From the NCBI GenBank assembly GCA_035765515.1, contig DASTXN010000070.1, forward strand, positions 1 through 9,119: a stretch of 9,119 nucleotides of DNA. The letters run 5' to 3'. Shown here piece after piece: positions 1-5,292 of this stretch. The position numbers were made by a program, and so were the translations under genes. The notes below the pieces were generated by a model. The model ran no database searches, was not told the DNA's origin, and was given only the letters and a program-made list of their open reading frames with translations. The stretch is from DASRSS01 sp035765515. GTDB taxonomy: Bacteria; Actinomycetota; Actinomycetes; Mycobacteriales; Jatrophihabitantaceae. Position 1 is the stretch's first letter. The number at the start of each line of letters is the position of its first letter.

Positions 1-591
1 GTCGCCGAGCGCATAGCCGCGCTGCCGCTGGCCGCGATCGTGACCAGTCCGCTGGAGCGGTGCGTCGACACGGCATCGGTCGTCCGTGCCGCGCAGCAGG
101 CTGCCGGCCGGGAGCCCGACTGGCAGGTCGACGACCGGCTGATCGAGTGCGGGTACGGCTCATGGACGGGCCGGCCGATCAAGGAGCTCGCGAAGGAGCC
201 GCTCTGGAAAGTGGTTCAGGCGCAGCCGTCCGCGGTGCGCTTTCCGGACGGCGAAGCGCTGGCCGAGGTGTCCGCGCGGGCCGTGGCGGCTGTCCGCGAC
301 TGGGACCAGCGTCTCGGCGAGGACGCGATCTGGGTCGCCTGCAGCCATGGGGACGTGATCAAGTCGATCGTCGCCGACGCCCTCGGGCTGCACCTGGATC
401 AGTTCCAGCGGATCGTGGTCGATCCGTGCTCGGTGTCGGTGATCCGGTACACCGCGGCACGCCCCTACGTGCTGCGCAGCAACGACGTCGGTGGCGACCT
501 CACGCCGTTCGCACCCCCGAAGCGGCGGGGCCGCAGGACTCGGGCGAGCGACGCGACCGTCGGCGGCGGCGCGGGCAGCGGCTCCGTCTGA
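1..591 (+). CDS. Histidine phosphatase family protein (MSMEG_4193-like phosphoglycerate mutase family), 5' partial
   Basis: Member of the histidine phosphatase (phosphoglycerate mutase-like) superfamily, probably hydrolysing phosphate from a small metabolite; the substrate is unknown. The reading frame is open from base 1, so the start codon and the N-terminal RHG motif with the phospho-accepting His lie upstream of the window, roughly 40-50 residues missing by family comparison. Visible family residues are SPLER with its second conserved Arg (codon 58-60), the acidic ECGYGSWTG segment, and CSHGDVIK, whose His (codon 346-348) is the second catalytic His. The C-terminus ends in a basic stretch (PKRRGRRTR) followed by a Gly/Ser-rich tail, probably disordered. 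The internal GTG at 40 is not the start, because homology continues upstream of it. It is the first of three co-directional genes and its stop is 21 bp before the DUF3090 start. From memory, M. tuberculosis Rv2135c is the syntenic homologue. Family assignment is secure; the substrate is not. Confidence 0.9.
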   Translation, partial: VAERIAALPLAAIVTSPLERCVDTASVVRAAQQAAGREPDWQVDDRLIECGYGSWTGRPIKELAKEPLWKVVQAQPSAVRFPDGEALAEVSARAVAAVRDWDQRLGEDAIWVACSHGDVIKSIVADALGLHLDQFQRIVVDPCSVSVIRYTAARPYVLRSNDVGGDLTPFAPPKRRGRRTRASDATVGGGAGSGSV

Positions 592-595
592 CGTC

Positions 596-601
596 TAGGA
601 T
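596..601 (+). promoter_or_regulatory. Candidate -10 element (TANNNT) before the DUF3090 gene
   Basis: TAGGAT fits the actinobacterial -10 pattern TANNNT and ends 11 bp before the ATG at 613, which would give a transcript with a very short leader. No convincing -35 hexamer sits 16-18 bp upstream. The AGGA inside it (597-600) could instead be a weak ribosome binding site, 12 nt from the start. The two readings cannot be separated from sequence alone. Confidence 0.22.
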
Positions 602-612
602 TTACAGACATC

Positions 613-1176
613 ATGCCTCGCCAACTGTTCCATTTCGACCGACCCCAGCGCTTCGTCGCGGGCACCGTCGGGGAGCCCGGCGAACGCACGTTCTTCCTGC
701 AGGCCAGCGACGGCACGCGCGTGGTGTCCGTCGCGCTGGAGAAGCAGCAGGTGATCGTGCTCGCAGACCGGCTCGAACAGCTGCTGGAGGAGGTCGTCGC
801 CCGCACCGGCACGGTCGTCCCGTCGGCCGAGCCGGACACCGCGGCGCTCGCCCAGCCCATCGACGAGGAGTTCCGCGTCAGCGCGATGGCCCTGGCTTGG
901 GACGGCGAGAGCGGCATGGTGATCATCGAGGCGCAGAGCGCCGCCGAGGACCCCGAGGTGGCCGAGCAGACGCTGCTGGAGGACGTCGAGGACGGTCCGG
1001 ACGCCCTGCGGGTGCGTATCGAGCCGCCGCGTGCCCGCGCGTTCGTCGAGCGGGCCAGGCTGGTGGTCGCCGCCGGCCGGCAGACCTGCCCGCTGTGCGG
1101 CCAGCCGCTCGAGCCCGGCGGACACATCTGCCCCCGCAACAACGGCTACCACCGGCACGCGCCGCTGAGTCCGTGA
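613..1176 (+). CDS. DUF3090 domain-containing protein with C-terminal zinc-ribbon-like motif
   Basis: 187-residue actinobacterial protein of unknown function, full length for the DUF3090 family (M. tuberculosis Rv2134c, from memory). The N-terminus has the family signature RFVAGTVGEPGERTFFLQA (residues 13-31), followed by SVALEKQQV. The middle is acidic (residues 108-130). The C-terminus carries C159-x2-C162-x8-H171-x-C173, a spacing that could bind zinc, followed by NNGYHRH. That motif is visible; zinc binding is inferred. No signal peptide or membrane segment is seen, so the protein is probably cytoplasmic. The ATG at 613 is chosen because MPRQLFHFD matches the usual start of the family. 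It lies between the phosphatase and the SCO1664-family gene in a conserved trio, which suggests a shared process. Function unknown. Confidence 0.92.
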   Translation: MPRQLFHFDRPQRFVAGTVGEPGERTFFLQASDGTRVVSVALEKQQVIVLADRLEQLLEEVVARTGTVVPSAEPDTAALAQPIDEEFRVSAMALAWDGESGMVIIEAQSAAEDPEVAEQTLLEDVEDGPDALRVRIEPPRARAFVERARLVVAAGRQTCPLCGQPLEPGGHICPRNNGYHRHAPLSP

Positions 1177-1211
1177 GCGAGCCTGCGAGCGAAACCATGG
1201 GCGTGAGCGAG
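1172..1211 (+). repeat. Short direct repeat CGTGAGCGAG across the DUF3090/SCO1664 junction
   Basis: CGTGAGCGAG occurs at 1172-1181 and again at 1202-1211, exactly 30 bp apart. Related GCGAGCGA (1185-1192) lies between them and ATGAGCGAC (1220-1228) follows. The first copy contains the DUF3090 stop codon, and the second ends just before the GTG at 1214. The region from 1173 to about 1192 looks like an interspersed intergenic repeat rather than conserved coding sequence. Whether it recurs in this genome cannot be seen here. Confidence 0.6.
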
Positions 1212-1213
1212 TC

Positions 1214-1966
1214 GTGGGCATGAGCGACACCGACCTGACGCCGCCCGTCGCGCTGCCCGACGACGTCGCCCTCGACCTGCTACGCGGCGGCGAATTGTCG
1301 ATCGAAGGTCGCCTCGTCGACGCCTCCAACGCGACGCTGTACTGCGCGGTCAGCGACGGTGACGTGACCGCTGCCTGCGTGTACAAGCCGGTGGCGGGAG
1401 AGCGTCCGCTGTGGGACTTCCCGGACGGCACCCTCGCCGAGCGAGAGGTCGCCGCCTACGAGGTGTCGGCGCGGCTCGGCTGGCGCATCGTGCCACCGAC
1501 GGTTTACCGGGACGGGCCGGCGGGGCCGGGGATGGTGCAGCTCTGGATCGACGAGGACGAGCTGATCGACGTGGTGCGCCTGATCCGCGGCGGGGACTCC
1601 GCGGCGCTGCGGCGCATCGCGGTCTTCGACGCGGTGACCAACAACGCGGACCGCAAAGGCGGCCACCTGCTGCCCGTCGCCGACGAGCACGTCTACGGAG
1701 TCGACCACGGCGTGACGTTCCACGTCGAGGACAAGCTGCGGACCGTGCTGTGGCAGTGGGCCGGCGAGCCGCTGCCCGCGGAGGCTATCGACGCGCTGGT
1801 CGACCTGCGGGGGACGCTGGACCGCGACCTCGGCGATCGGCTGCACGAACTGCTCACCACGCAGGAGGTGCGCCGCACGATCCGGCGCGTGGACGACCTG
1901 CTGGCGATCGGACGGCACCCCGAGCCGAGCGGCGACTGGCCGGCCGTGCCCTGGCCGCCGATGTAG
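1214..1966 (+). CDS. SCO1664 family protein (TIGR03843), atypical PI3/4-kinase/HipA-like fold suspected
   Basis: 250 residues, full length for the SCO1664 family (M. tuberculosis Rv2133c, from memory). The biochemical role is not established. Visible motifs resemble lipid-kinase/HipA-like phosphotransferases: VYKP with a candidate ATP-binding Lys (K58), E78 or E83 as the partnering acid, FDAVTNNADRKGGH (residues 138-151) in the place of a catalytic loop of NxDRxxxN type, and VYGVDHG (D164-H165-G166) in the place of a metal-binding DFG. H151 stands where PI4K-like proteins have Asn, but as far as I recall this is usual for the family. Kinase activity is inference only. The start is GTG at 1214 or, two codons later, ATG at 1220; neither has a strong ribosome binding site, and 1220 is equally plausible. 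It is third in the operon, 37 bp after DUF3090, and converges on the SRPBCC gene. Confidence 0.88.
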   Translation: MGMSDTDLTPPVALPDDVALDLLRGGELSIEGRLVDASNATLYCAVSDGDVTAACVYKPVAGERPLWDFPDGTLAEREVAAYEVSARLGWRIVPPTVYRDGPAGPGMVQLWIDEDELIDVVRLIRGGDSAALRRIAVFDAVTNNADRKGGHLLPVADEHVYGVDHGVTFHVEDKLRTVLWQWAGEPLPAEAIDALVDLRGTLDRDLGDRLHELLTTQEVRRTIRRVDDLLAIGRHPEPSGDWPAVPWPPM

Positions 1967-1993
1967 TTACCGGGTGCCCGTAGTTAGCGGGTG
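1963..1993. repeat. Imperfect 14-bp tandem direct repeat covering two convergent stop codons
   Basis: GTAGTTACCGGGTG (1963-1976) and GTAGTTAGCGGGTG (1980-1993) differ at one base, with a 17-bp period. The first copy contains the TAG stop of the SCO1664-family gene. The second contains the TAA stop of the minus-strand SRPBCC gene, read as TTA at 1984-1986. The repeat is directly visible; a small local duplication is the likely origin. No terminator hairpin is seen between the two gene ends. Confidence 0.7.
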
Positions 1994-2418
1994 GCCAGGT
2001 CGGCCAGCCGGTCGAGCGTGGCGACGATGCCCTTGCGGTTGCGTCCGGGAAAGCCGGCGAGCCGCAGGAAGAAGCGGTTCTTGGCCGGGCGGGCGTCCCA
2101 CTGCTCGGTGACCTTCGTACCGCCCTCGGCGGGCTCGAACAGGTACCGCCAGACGTGACCGTTGAAGTGCCGCCACGCGATCACGTTCGGCTCGTCGAAC
2201 TCCACCACCGTGTTCAGGATCTTGTAGGGCGCGCCCATCTTCATGTCCATCCCGAACTTGGCGCCCGCCGACAGCCGTTGCGGTCCACCGCCGCGTGTCG
2301 CGCGCACGGTGCCTGATCCGTCCATCACCGGATGCATCGCGGGATCCGCCACGATGTCGAAGATCCGCTGCGGCTCGGCGGCGATGATCTTGCTCTCGGA
2401 AACCAGGTAGCTGCTCAT
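1984..2418 (-). CDS. SRPBCC family protein (Bet v1/START-like, polyketide cyclase/dehydrase type)
   Basis: 144-residue protein of the SRPBCC superfamily, whose members form a helix-grip fold with a deep hydrophobic cavity for a small ligand. The ligand here is unknown. Family features are the N-terminal strand and helix (SESKIIAAEPQRIFDIVADPAMHP), the central WRHFNGHVWRYLF strand pair, the EGGTKVTEQWD strand, and a long C-terminal helix. The open frame continues far upstream to about 3030, but that extension runs antisense to mshC. The ATG at 2416-2418 is chosen because the protein from there has exactly the size and N-terminus of the family. Its start faces the mshC start across 30 bp, so the two share a short divergent promoter region. 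It may act independently of mshC. No catalytic residues are recognised. Confidence 0.88.
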   Translation of the reverse strand: MSSYLVSESKIIAAEPQRIFDIVADPAMHPVMDGSGTVRATRGGGPQRLSAGAKFGMDMKMGAPYKILNTVVEFDEPNVIAWRHFNGHVWRYLFEPAEGGTKVTEQWDARPAKNRFFLRLAGFPGRNRKGIVATLDRLADLATR

Positions 2419-2436
2419 CCCCGAGAGTGTGCCCGA

Positions 2437-2442
2437 TACCGT
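2437..2442 (+). promoter_or_regulatory. Candidate -10 element of mshC (leaderless transcript)
   Basis: TACCGT fits the actinobacterial TANNNT -10 pattern and ends 6 bp before the mshC ATG at 2449. Transcription would therefore begin at or within a base or two of the start codon. No Shine-Dalgarno sequence is visible before mshC, in line with a leaderless mRNA, which is common in actinobacteria. No clear -35 hexamer is seen; that position falls inside the start of the divergent SRPBCC gene. Confidence 0.38.
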
Positions 2443-2448
2443 GTCCGC

Positions 2449-3687
2449 ATGGAGGCCTGGCCCGCACCGAACGTCCCGACGCTGCCCGGGACGGGTCCGC
2501 AGCTGCGGCTGTTCGACACGGCGGCGGGCCGGGTGACGGCCACCGAACCGGACGGCATCGCGCGCATGTACGTCTGCGGCATCACCCCGTACGACGCTAC
2601 GCACCTGGGTCACGCGGCCACCTATCTGGCCTTCGACCTGGTGCAGCGGGTGTGGCGCGACGGCGGCCACGACGTGCGGTACGTGCAGAACGTGACGGAC
2701 GTCGACGACCCGCTGCTCGAGCGCGCCGCGCACACCGGCGAGAACTGGATGAGCTTGGCCGAGCGCGAGATCGACCTGTTCCGCGACGACATGGCGGCGC
2801 TGCGTGTGCTGCCGCCGGACGAGTACATCGGAGCGGTCGAGTCCGTCCCCGAACTGACCGAGGCGATCACGAAGCTGCTCGACTCGGGAGCGGCGTACCA
2901 CGTGGGCGGCGACGAGAACAGCGACATCTACTTCGACATCGCTGCGAGCGGGCAGTTCGGTTACGAGTCCGGGTTCGACCGAGACACCATGCTGAAGCTG
3001 TTCGCCGAGCGCGGCGGCGACCCGCAGCACGCCGGCAAGCGCGACCCGCTCGACTCACTGCTGTGGCGCGGGTTGCGGCCGGGGGAGCCGTTCTGGGACA
3101 CGCCGCTGGGCCGCGGGCGGCCGGGATGGCACATCGAGTGCTCCGTGATCGCGCTGAACAGGCTCGGGATGGGCTTCGACGTCCAGGGCGGGGGATCGGA
3201 CCTGATCTTCCCGCACCACGAGCACTCCGCCGCGCACGCCGAGGCGCTGACCGGCGAGCGGCCCTTCGCCAAGCACTACGTGCACGCGGGCATGATCGGG
3301 CTCGACGGCGAGAAGATGAGCAAGTCCCGCGGCAACCTGGTGCTCGTGTCCAAGCTGCGGGCGGCGGGTGTCGATCCGATGGCGATCCGGCTCGCCCTGT
3401 TGGACGGCCACTACCGGGCCGACCGCGAATGGACCGGCGGCCGGCTGCCCGCCGCCGAGGCGCGGCTGGCACGGTGGCGGTCGGCGACTGCACTCGACGC
3501 CGCGCCGGATGCGTCCGGGCTGCTGGCGCAGGTGCGCGAGCGGCTCGCCGACGATCTGGACACGACCGGCGCGCTCACCGCGATCGACGCCTGGGCAGAC
3601 TCGGCACTCGCCGACGGCGGGACGGACGGCGCTGCACCCGCACTGGTGCGCGACCTGGTCGACGCCTTGCTGGGCATCGCGCTGTAG
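2449..3687 (+). CDS. mshC: L-cysteine:1D-myo-inositol 2-amino-2-deoxy-alpha-D-glucopyranoside ligase (MshC)
   Basis: ATP-dependent ligase that joins L-cysteine to GlcN-Ins through a cysteinyl-adenylate, the penultimate step of mycothiol biosynthesis in the cytoplasm. 412 residues, the normal MshC length, with a class I cysteinyl-tRNA-synthetase-like catalytic domain. Visible motifs are YVCGITPYDATHLGH (residues 41-55), including a Zn-ligand Cys (C43) and the HIGH-type HLGH (52-55); C231 in IECS and H256 in FPHHEHS, the other expected Zn ligands; and KMSKS (289-293) for ATP binding. The long GGGSDLIFPHHE segment and the absence of the tRNA anticodon-binding extension favour MshC over CysS. The ATG at 2449 gives MEAWPAPNVP, matching the family's usual start; the open frame upstream to 2332 is antisense to the SRPBCC gene and is rejected. 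Divergent from the SRPBCC gene and convergent with the RidA-like gene. Very secure. Confidence 0.97.
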   Translation: MEAWPAPNVPTLPGTGPQLRLFDTAAGRVTATEPDGIARMYVCGITPYDATHLGHAATYLAFDLVQRVWRDGGHDVRYVQNVTDVDDPLLERAAHTGENWMSLAEREIDLFRDDMAALRVLPPDEYIGAVESVPELTEAITKLLDSGAAYHVGGDENSDIYFDIAASGQFGYESGFDRDTMLKLFAERGGDPQHAGKRDPLDSLLWRGLRPGEPFWDTPLGRGRPGWHIECSVIALNRLGMGFDVQGGGSDLIFPHHEHSAAHAEALTGERPFAKHYVHAGMIGLDGEKMSKSRGNLVLVSKLRAAGVDPMAIRLALLDGHYRADREWTGGRLPAAEARLARWRSATALDAAPDASGLLAQVRERLADDLDTTGALTAIDAWADSALADGGTDGAAPALVRDLVDALLGIAL

Positions 3688-3692
3688 CTCCG

Positions 3693-4109
3693 TCAGGGTT
3701 CGGCCGTCGCGGCCAGCGATGCGGTCAGGTCCACCTCGACGAGCTGACCGCGGTAGCCGAGCGCGGCGACGCCGACCAACGTGCTGGCGCTGGTAAAGGC
3801 GGCAGCGAGGTCGGAGCTGGTGAGGCGCCCCCACGCCATCCCCAACACACCGGGATCGTCGCTGACGACGTAGATGACGGATCGGATGACATCGTCCGGC
3901 CGTGCCCCAACGGCGAGGAGCGCGATCTTCGCGTTCATCACGACCTGATCCACCTGAGCGATGAGATCACCGCTTCCGACGAGTTCCCCGTCGCGGTTGA
4001 GCGGACACTGTCCTGCGAGTGTGGCGACCCGCCCCGAATCGACGATCGTCACGTGCGCGTATCCGGCGGTTTTGTGCAACTCTTCCGGGTTATGACGGCT
4101 GATGGTCAT
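3693..4109 (-). CDS. RidA family protein (YjgF/YER057c/UK114) without the canonical Arg
   Basis: 138-residue RidA-superfamily protein. The family forms trimers, and canonical members hydrolyse reactive enamine/imine intermediates released by PLP enzymes. The start MTISRHNPEELHKTAGYAHV is typical, as are the central LAGQCPLNRDGELVG (31-45) and QVVMNAKIALLAVGA. In the last conserved block, ASTLVGVAALG (108-118), aligning VGVAAL to the canonical VEVARL puts S109 where active RidA has its substrate-carboxylate-binding Arg (AR-S-x-V). This is therefore probably one of the Rid subfamilies not expected to deaminate 2-aminoacrylate; its function is open. The ATG at 4107-4109 is used because the frame upstream to 4244 has no family similarity. 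No strong ribosome binding site is seen. The stop is 5 bp from that of mshC. Roughly one codon in five ends in A/T by hand count, more than in sampled stretches of mshC or metH. Confidence 0.9.
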   Translation of the reverse strand: MTISRHNPEELHKTAGYAHVTIVDSGRVATLAGQCPLNRDGELVGSGDLIAQVDQVVMNAKIALLAVGARPDDVIRSVIYVVSDDPGVLGMAWGRLTSSDLAAAFTSASTLVGVAALGYRGQLVEVDLTASLAATAEP

Positions 4110-4300
4110 CGGATGAGTCTGGCACCTGGCCACACATCGTGACATCGAGTTCTGCTGGCAAGGATGCGAGCAGACCCCAAGGCCGGCGAGCCCTATTGAG
4201 GGGGGCCGCATCCGCGCAGTTCGGCACGCGTTTATAACCGGCAAGGGAACCGACCGATGAGGTTCGCTCAGCCGGCGCGAGCCGCCGGCCAGGTATCAGC
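4110..4300. other. 191-bp intergenic region between PAC2 and RidA-like genes
   Basis: Both flanking genes are on the minus strand, so this is the region downstream of the PAC2 gene and upstream of the RidA-like gene. It is visibly less GC-rich than its surroundings around 4140-4250 and includes a TTTATAA segment near 4230. No convincing -35/-10 pair for the RidA-like gene was found on the minus strand. No family-like protein was recognised in the short frames here, and no tRNA or insertion sequence was seen. The hairpin at 4271-4289 is listed separately. Confidence 0.5.
4271..4289 (-). terminator. GC-rich hairpin downstream of the PAC2 gene, possible terminator
   Basis: A perfect 7-bp inverted repeat, GCCGGCG (4271-4277) and CGCCGGC (4283-4289), with a 5-nt loop. 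It lies 11-29 bp past the PAC2 stop on the minus strand. There is no T-run after it, so it is not a textbook intrinsic terminator. U-less hairpins have been proposed as terminators in actinobacteria. The hairpin is certain; the function is inferred. Confidence 0.35.
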
Positions 4301-5179
4301 TCAGGCGCCGGGACCGTTCGGCCCGCCCCGGCCGCGGTCGTGCCGGCGCAGGTACCGCTCGAACTCGCGGGCCAGCACGTCGCCGGACGTCGCCTTGAGC
4401 TGCGAGCTCTCGATCTCGTCGTCGCGCTCCTCGAGATTGCGGATGTACTCGCTGACCTCGTCGTCCTCGGCTGCCATCTCGTCCACAAGCTTCTGCCACT
4501 CGTCGCCCTGCTGCGGCAGTTCGGCCAGCGGCACCGGCACGTCGAGCACTTCCTCGACCGAGTGCAGCAGGGCAAGCGTGGCCTTCGGGTTCGGCGGCTG
4601 CGAGACGTAGTGCGGCACACCGGCCCAGAACGAAATGGCCGGGATGCCCACGCCGACACAGGCGTCCTGCAGCACGCCGACGATGCCGGTCGGGCCCTCG
4701 TAGCGCGAGCTCTCCAGGCCGTAACGCGCGGCTGACTCGGCGTCATATGCCGTCCCGCTCACCTGCGTGGGCCGGGTATGCGGCGTGTCCGACAGCAGCG
4801 CGCCGAGCGTGACGACGGACTTGACGTTCAGCTCGCCGATGATGCCGAGCAGCTCGCTGCAGAACGCGCGCCAGCGCATGTTCGGCTCGATGCCGCGCAC
4901 CAGGACCAGGTCGAAGTCGGCTCCGGGCGGCCGGCACCACGAAAAGCGGGTCGTCGGCCACGTGATGCGGCGGGTGACACCGTCGACGAGCGACACGACG
5001 GGACGGTTCACCTGGAAGTCGTAGTAGTCGTCGGCGCCGATCTCGACGAGCGGCTGCGCGTCCCACACCAGTTCCAGGTGTTCGATGGCACCGCTTGCCG
5101 CGTCCCCGGCGTCGTTCCAGCCCTCGAAGGCGGCCACGAGGATCGGGTCGGTCAGCGTCGGCCAGCCAGCGTCCGTCAT
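4301..5179 (-). CDS. PAC2 family protein (proteasome assembly chaperone 2-like)
   Basis: 292-residue PAC2-family protein, the usual length in actinobacteria. The family is named for a eukaryotic proteasome assembly chaperone, and archaeal relatives bind the 20S core. The actinobacterial role is not established, though these bacteria do have proteasomes. Visible signatures are AAFEGWNDAGDAAS (residues 16-29), SVVTLGALLSDTPHTRP (121-137), and FWAGVPHYVSQPPNPKATL (184-202). The C-terminal third (about 225-285) is highly charged and probably helical or coiled-coil (AAEDDEVSEYIRNLEERDDE), followed by a short Gly/Pro-rich tail. The start is the ATG at 5177-5179, preceded by GGTGG as a modest ribosome binding site. 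It is divergent from metH across 203 bp. From memory, a PAC2 gene also neighbours metH in M. tuberculosis (Rv2125), so the pairing looks conserved. Confidence 0.92.
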   Translation of the reverse strand: MTDAGWPTLTDPILVAAFEGWNDAGDAASGAIEHLELVWDAQPLVEIGADDYYDFQVNRPVVSLVDGVTRRITWPTTRFSWCRPPGADFDLVLVRGIEPNMRWRAFCSELLGIIGELNVKSVVTLGALLSDTPHTRPTQVSGTAYDAESAARYGLESSRYEGPTGIVGVLQDACVGVGIPAISFWAGVPHYVSQPPNPKATLALLHSVEEVLDVPVPLAELPQQGDEWQKLVDEMAAEDDEVSEYIRNLEERDDEIESSQLKATSGDVLAREFERYLRRHDRGRGGPNGPGA

Positions 5180-5185
5180 GATTCC

Positions 5186-5191
5186 ACCCTA
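5186..5191 (-). promoter_or_regulatory. Candidate -10 element of the PAC2 gene
   Basis: On the minus strand TAGGGT fits the TANNNT -10 pattern and ends 6 bp before the PAC2 ATG, the same geometry as at mshC, which suggests a leaderless transcript. It overlaps the purine-rich GGTGG that could instead be a ribosome binding site. No -35 hexamer is recognised at 16-19 bp. Confidence 0.25.
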
Positions 5192-5292
5192 CGTCCGCAG
5201 CCGCGTGCGGCACGTCACCGCGACACGACGCGGGTATTGCAGAGCCTCGGCGAGCGCGAGTTGACGCGCGGTGGGAGAATAAAGCCGACCCG

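Noticed and set aside
60..1223. 387-codon plus-strand open frame across the phosphatase and DUF3090 genes
   Set aside because: Arg/Gly-rich out-of-frame shadow; both genes it covers have clear families in the other frame.
595..1431. 278-codon minus-strand open frame antisense to DUF3090 and the SCO1664-family gene
   Set aside because: No family resemblance and skewed composition; it spans two genes well supported on the plus strand.
2332..2448. Upstream extension of the mshC frame
   Set aside because: It is antisense to the SRPBCC gene and has no MshC similarity; MshC proteins begin at the equivalent of 2449.
2419..3030. N-terminal extension of the SRPBCC frame
   Set aside because: The frame stays open antisense to mshC, but the added residues are low-complexity and the SRPBCC domain is complete from 2418.
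2427..4142. 571-codon plus-strand open frame overlapping mshC and the RidA-like gene
   Set aside because: Arg/Ala/Gly-rich translation typical of a frame-shifted GC-rich gene. mshC in the adjacent frame has full family homology.
4261..4290. Second copy of the 1172-1211 interspersed repeat in reverse orientation (GGTTCGCTC)
   Set aside because: Only about 9 bases agree before the sequences diverge; too short to call a copy.
4257..4610. 117-codon plus-strand frame starting after TTTATAA and an AAGGGAACC stretch
   Set aside because: Ser/Arg-rich translation lying almost wholly antisense to the PAC2 gene; no family recognised despite the promoter-like upstream sequence.
5261..5284. Sigma-70-type promoter TTGACG...GAGAAT for metH
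   Set aside because: The spacing between the two elements is only 8-9 bp, far short of 16-18, and no TANNNT lies at the right distance.
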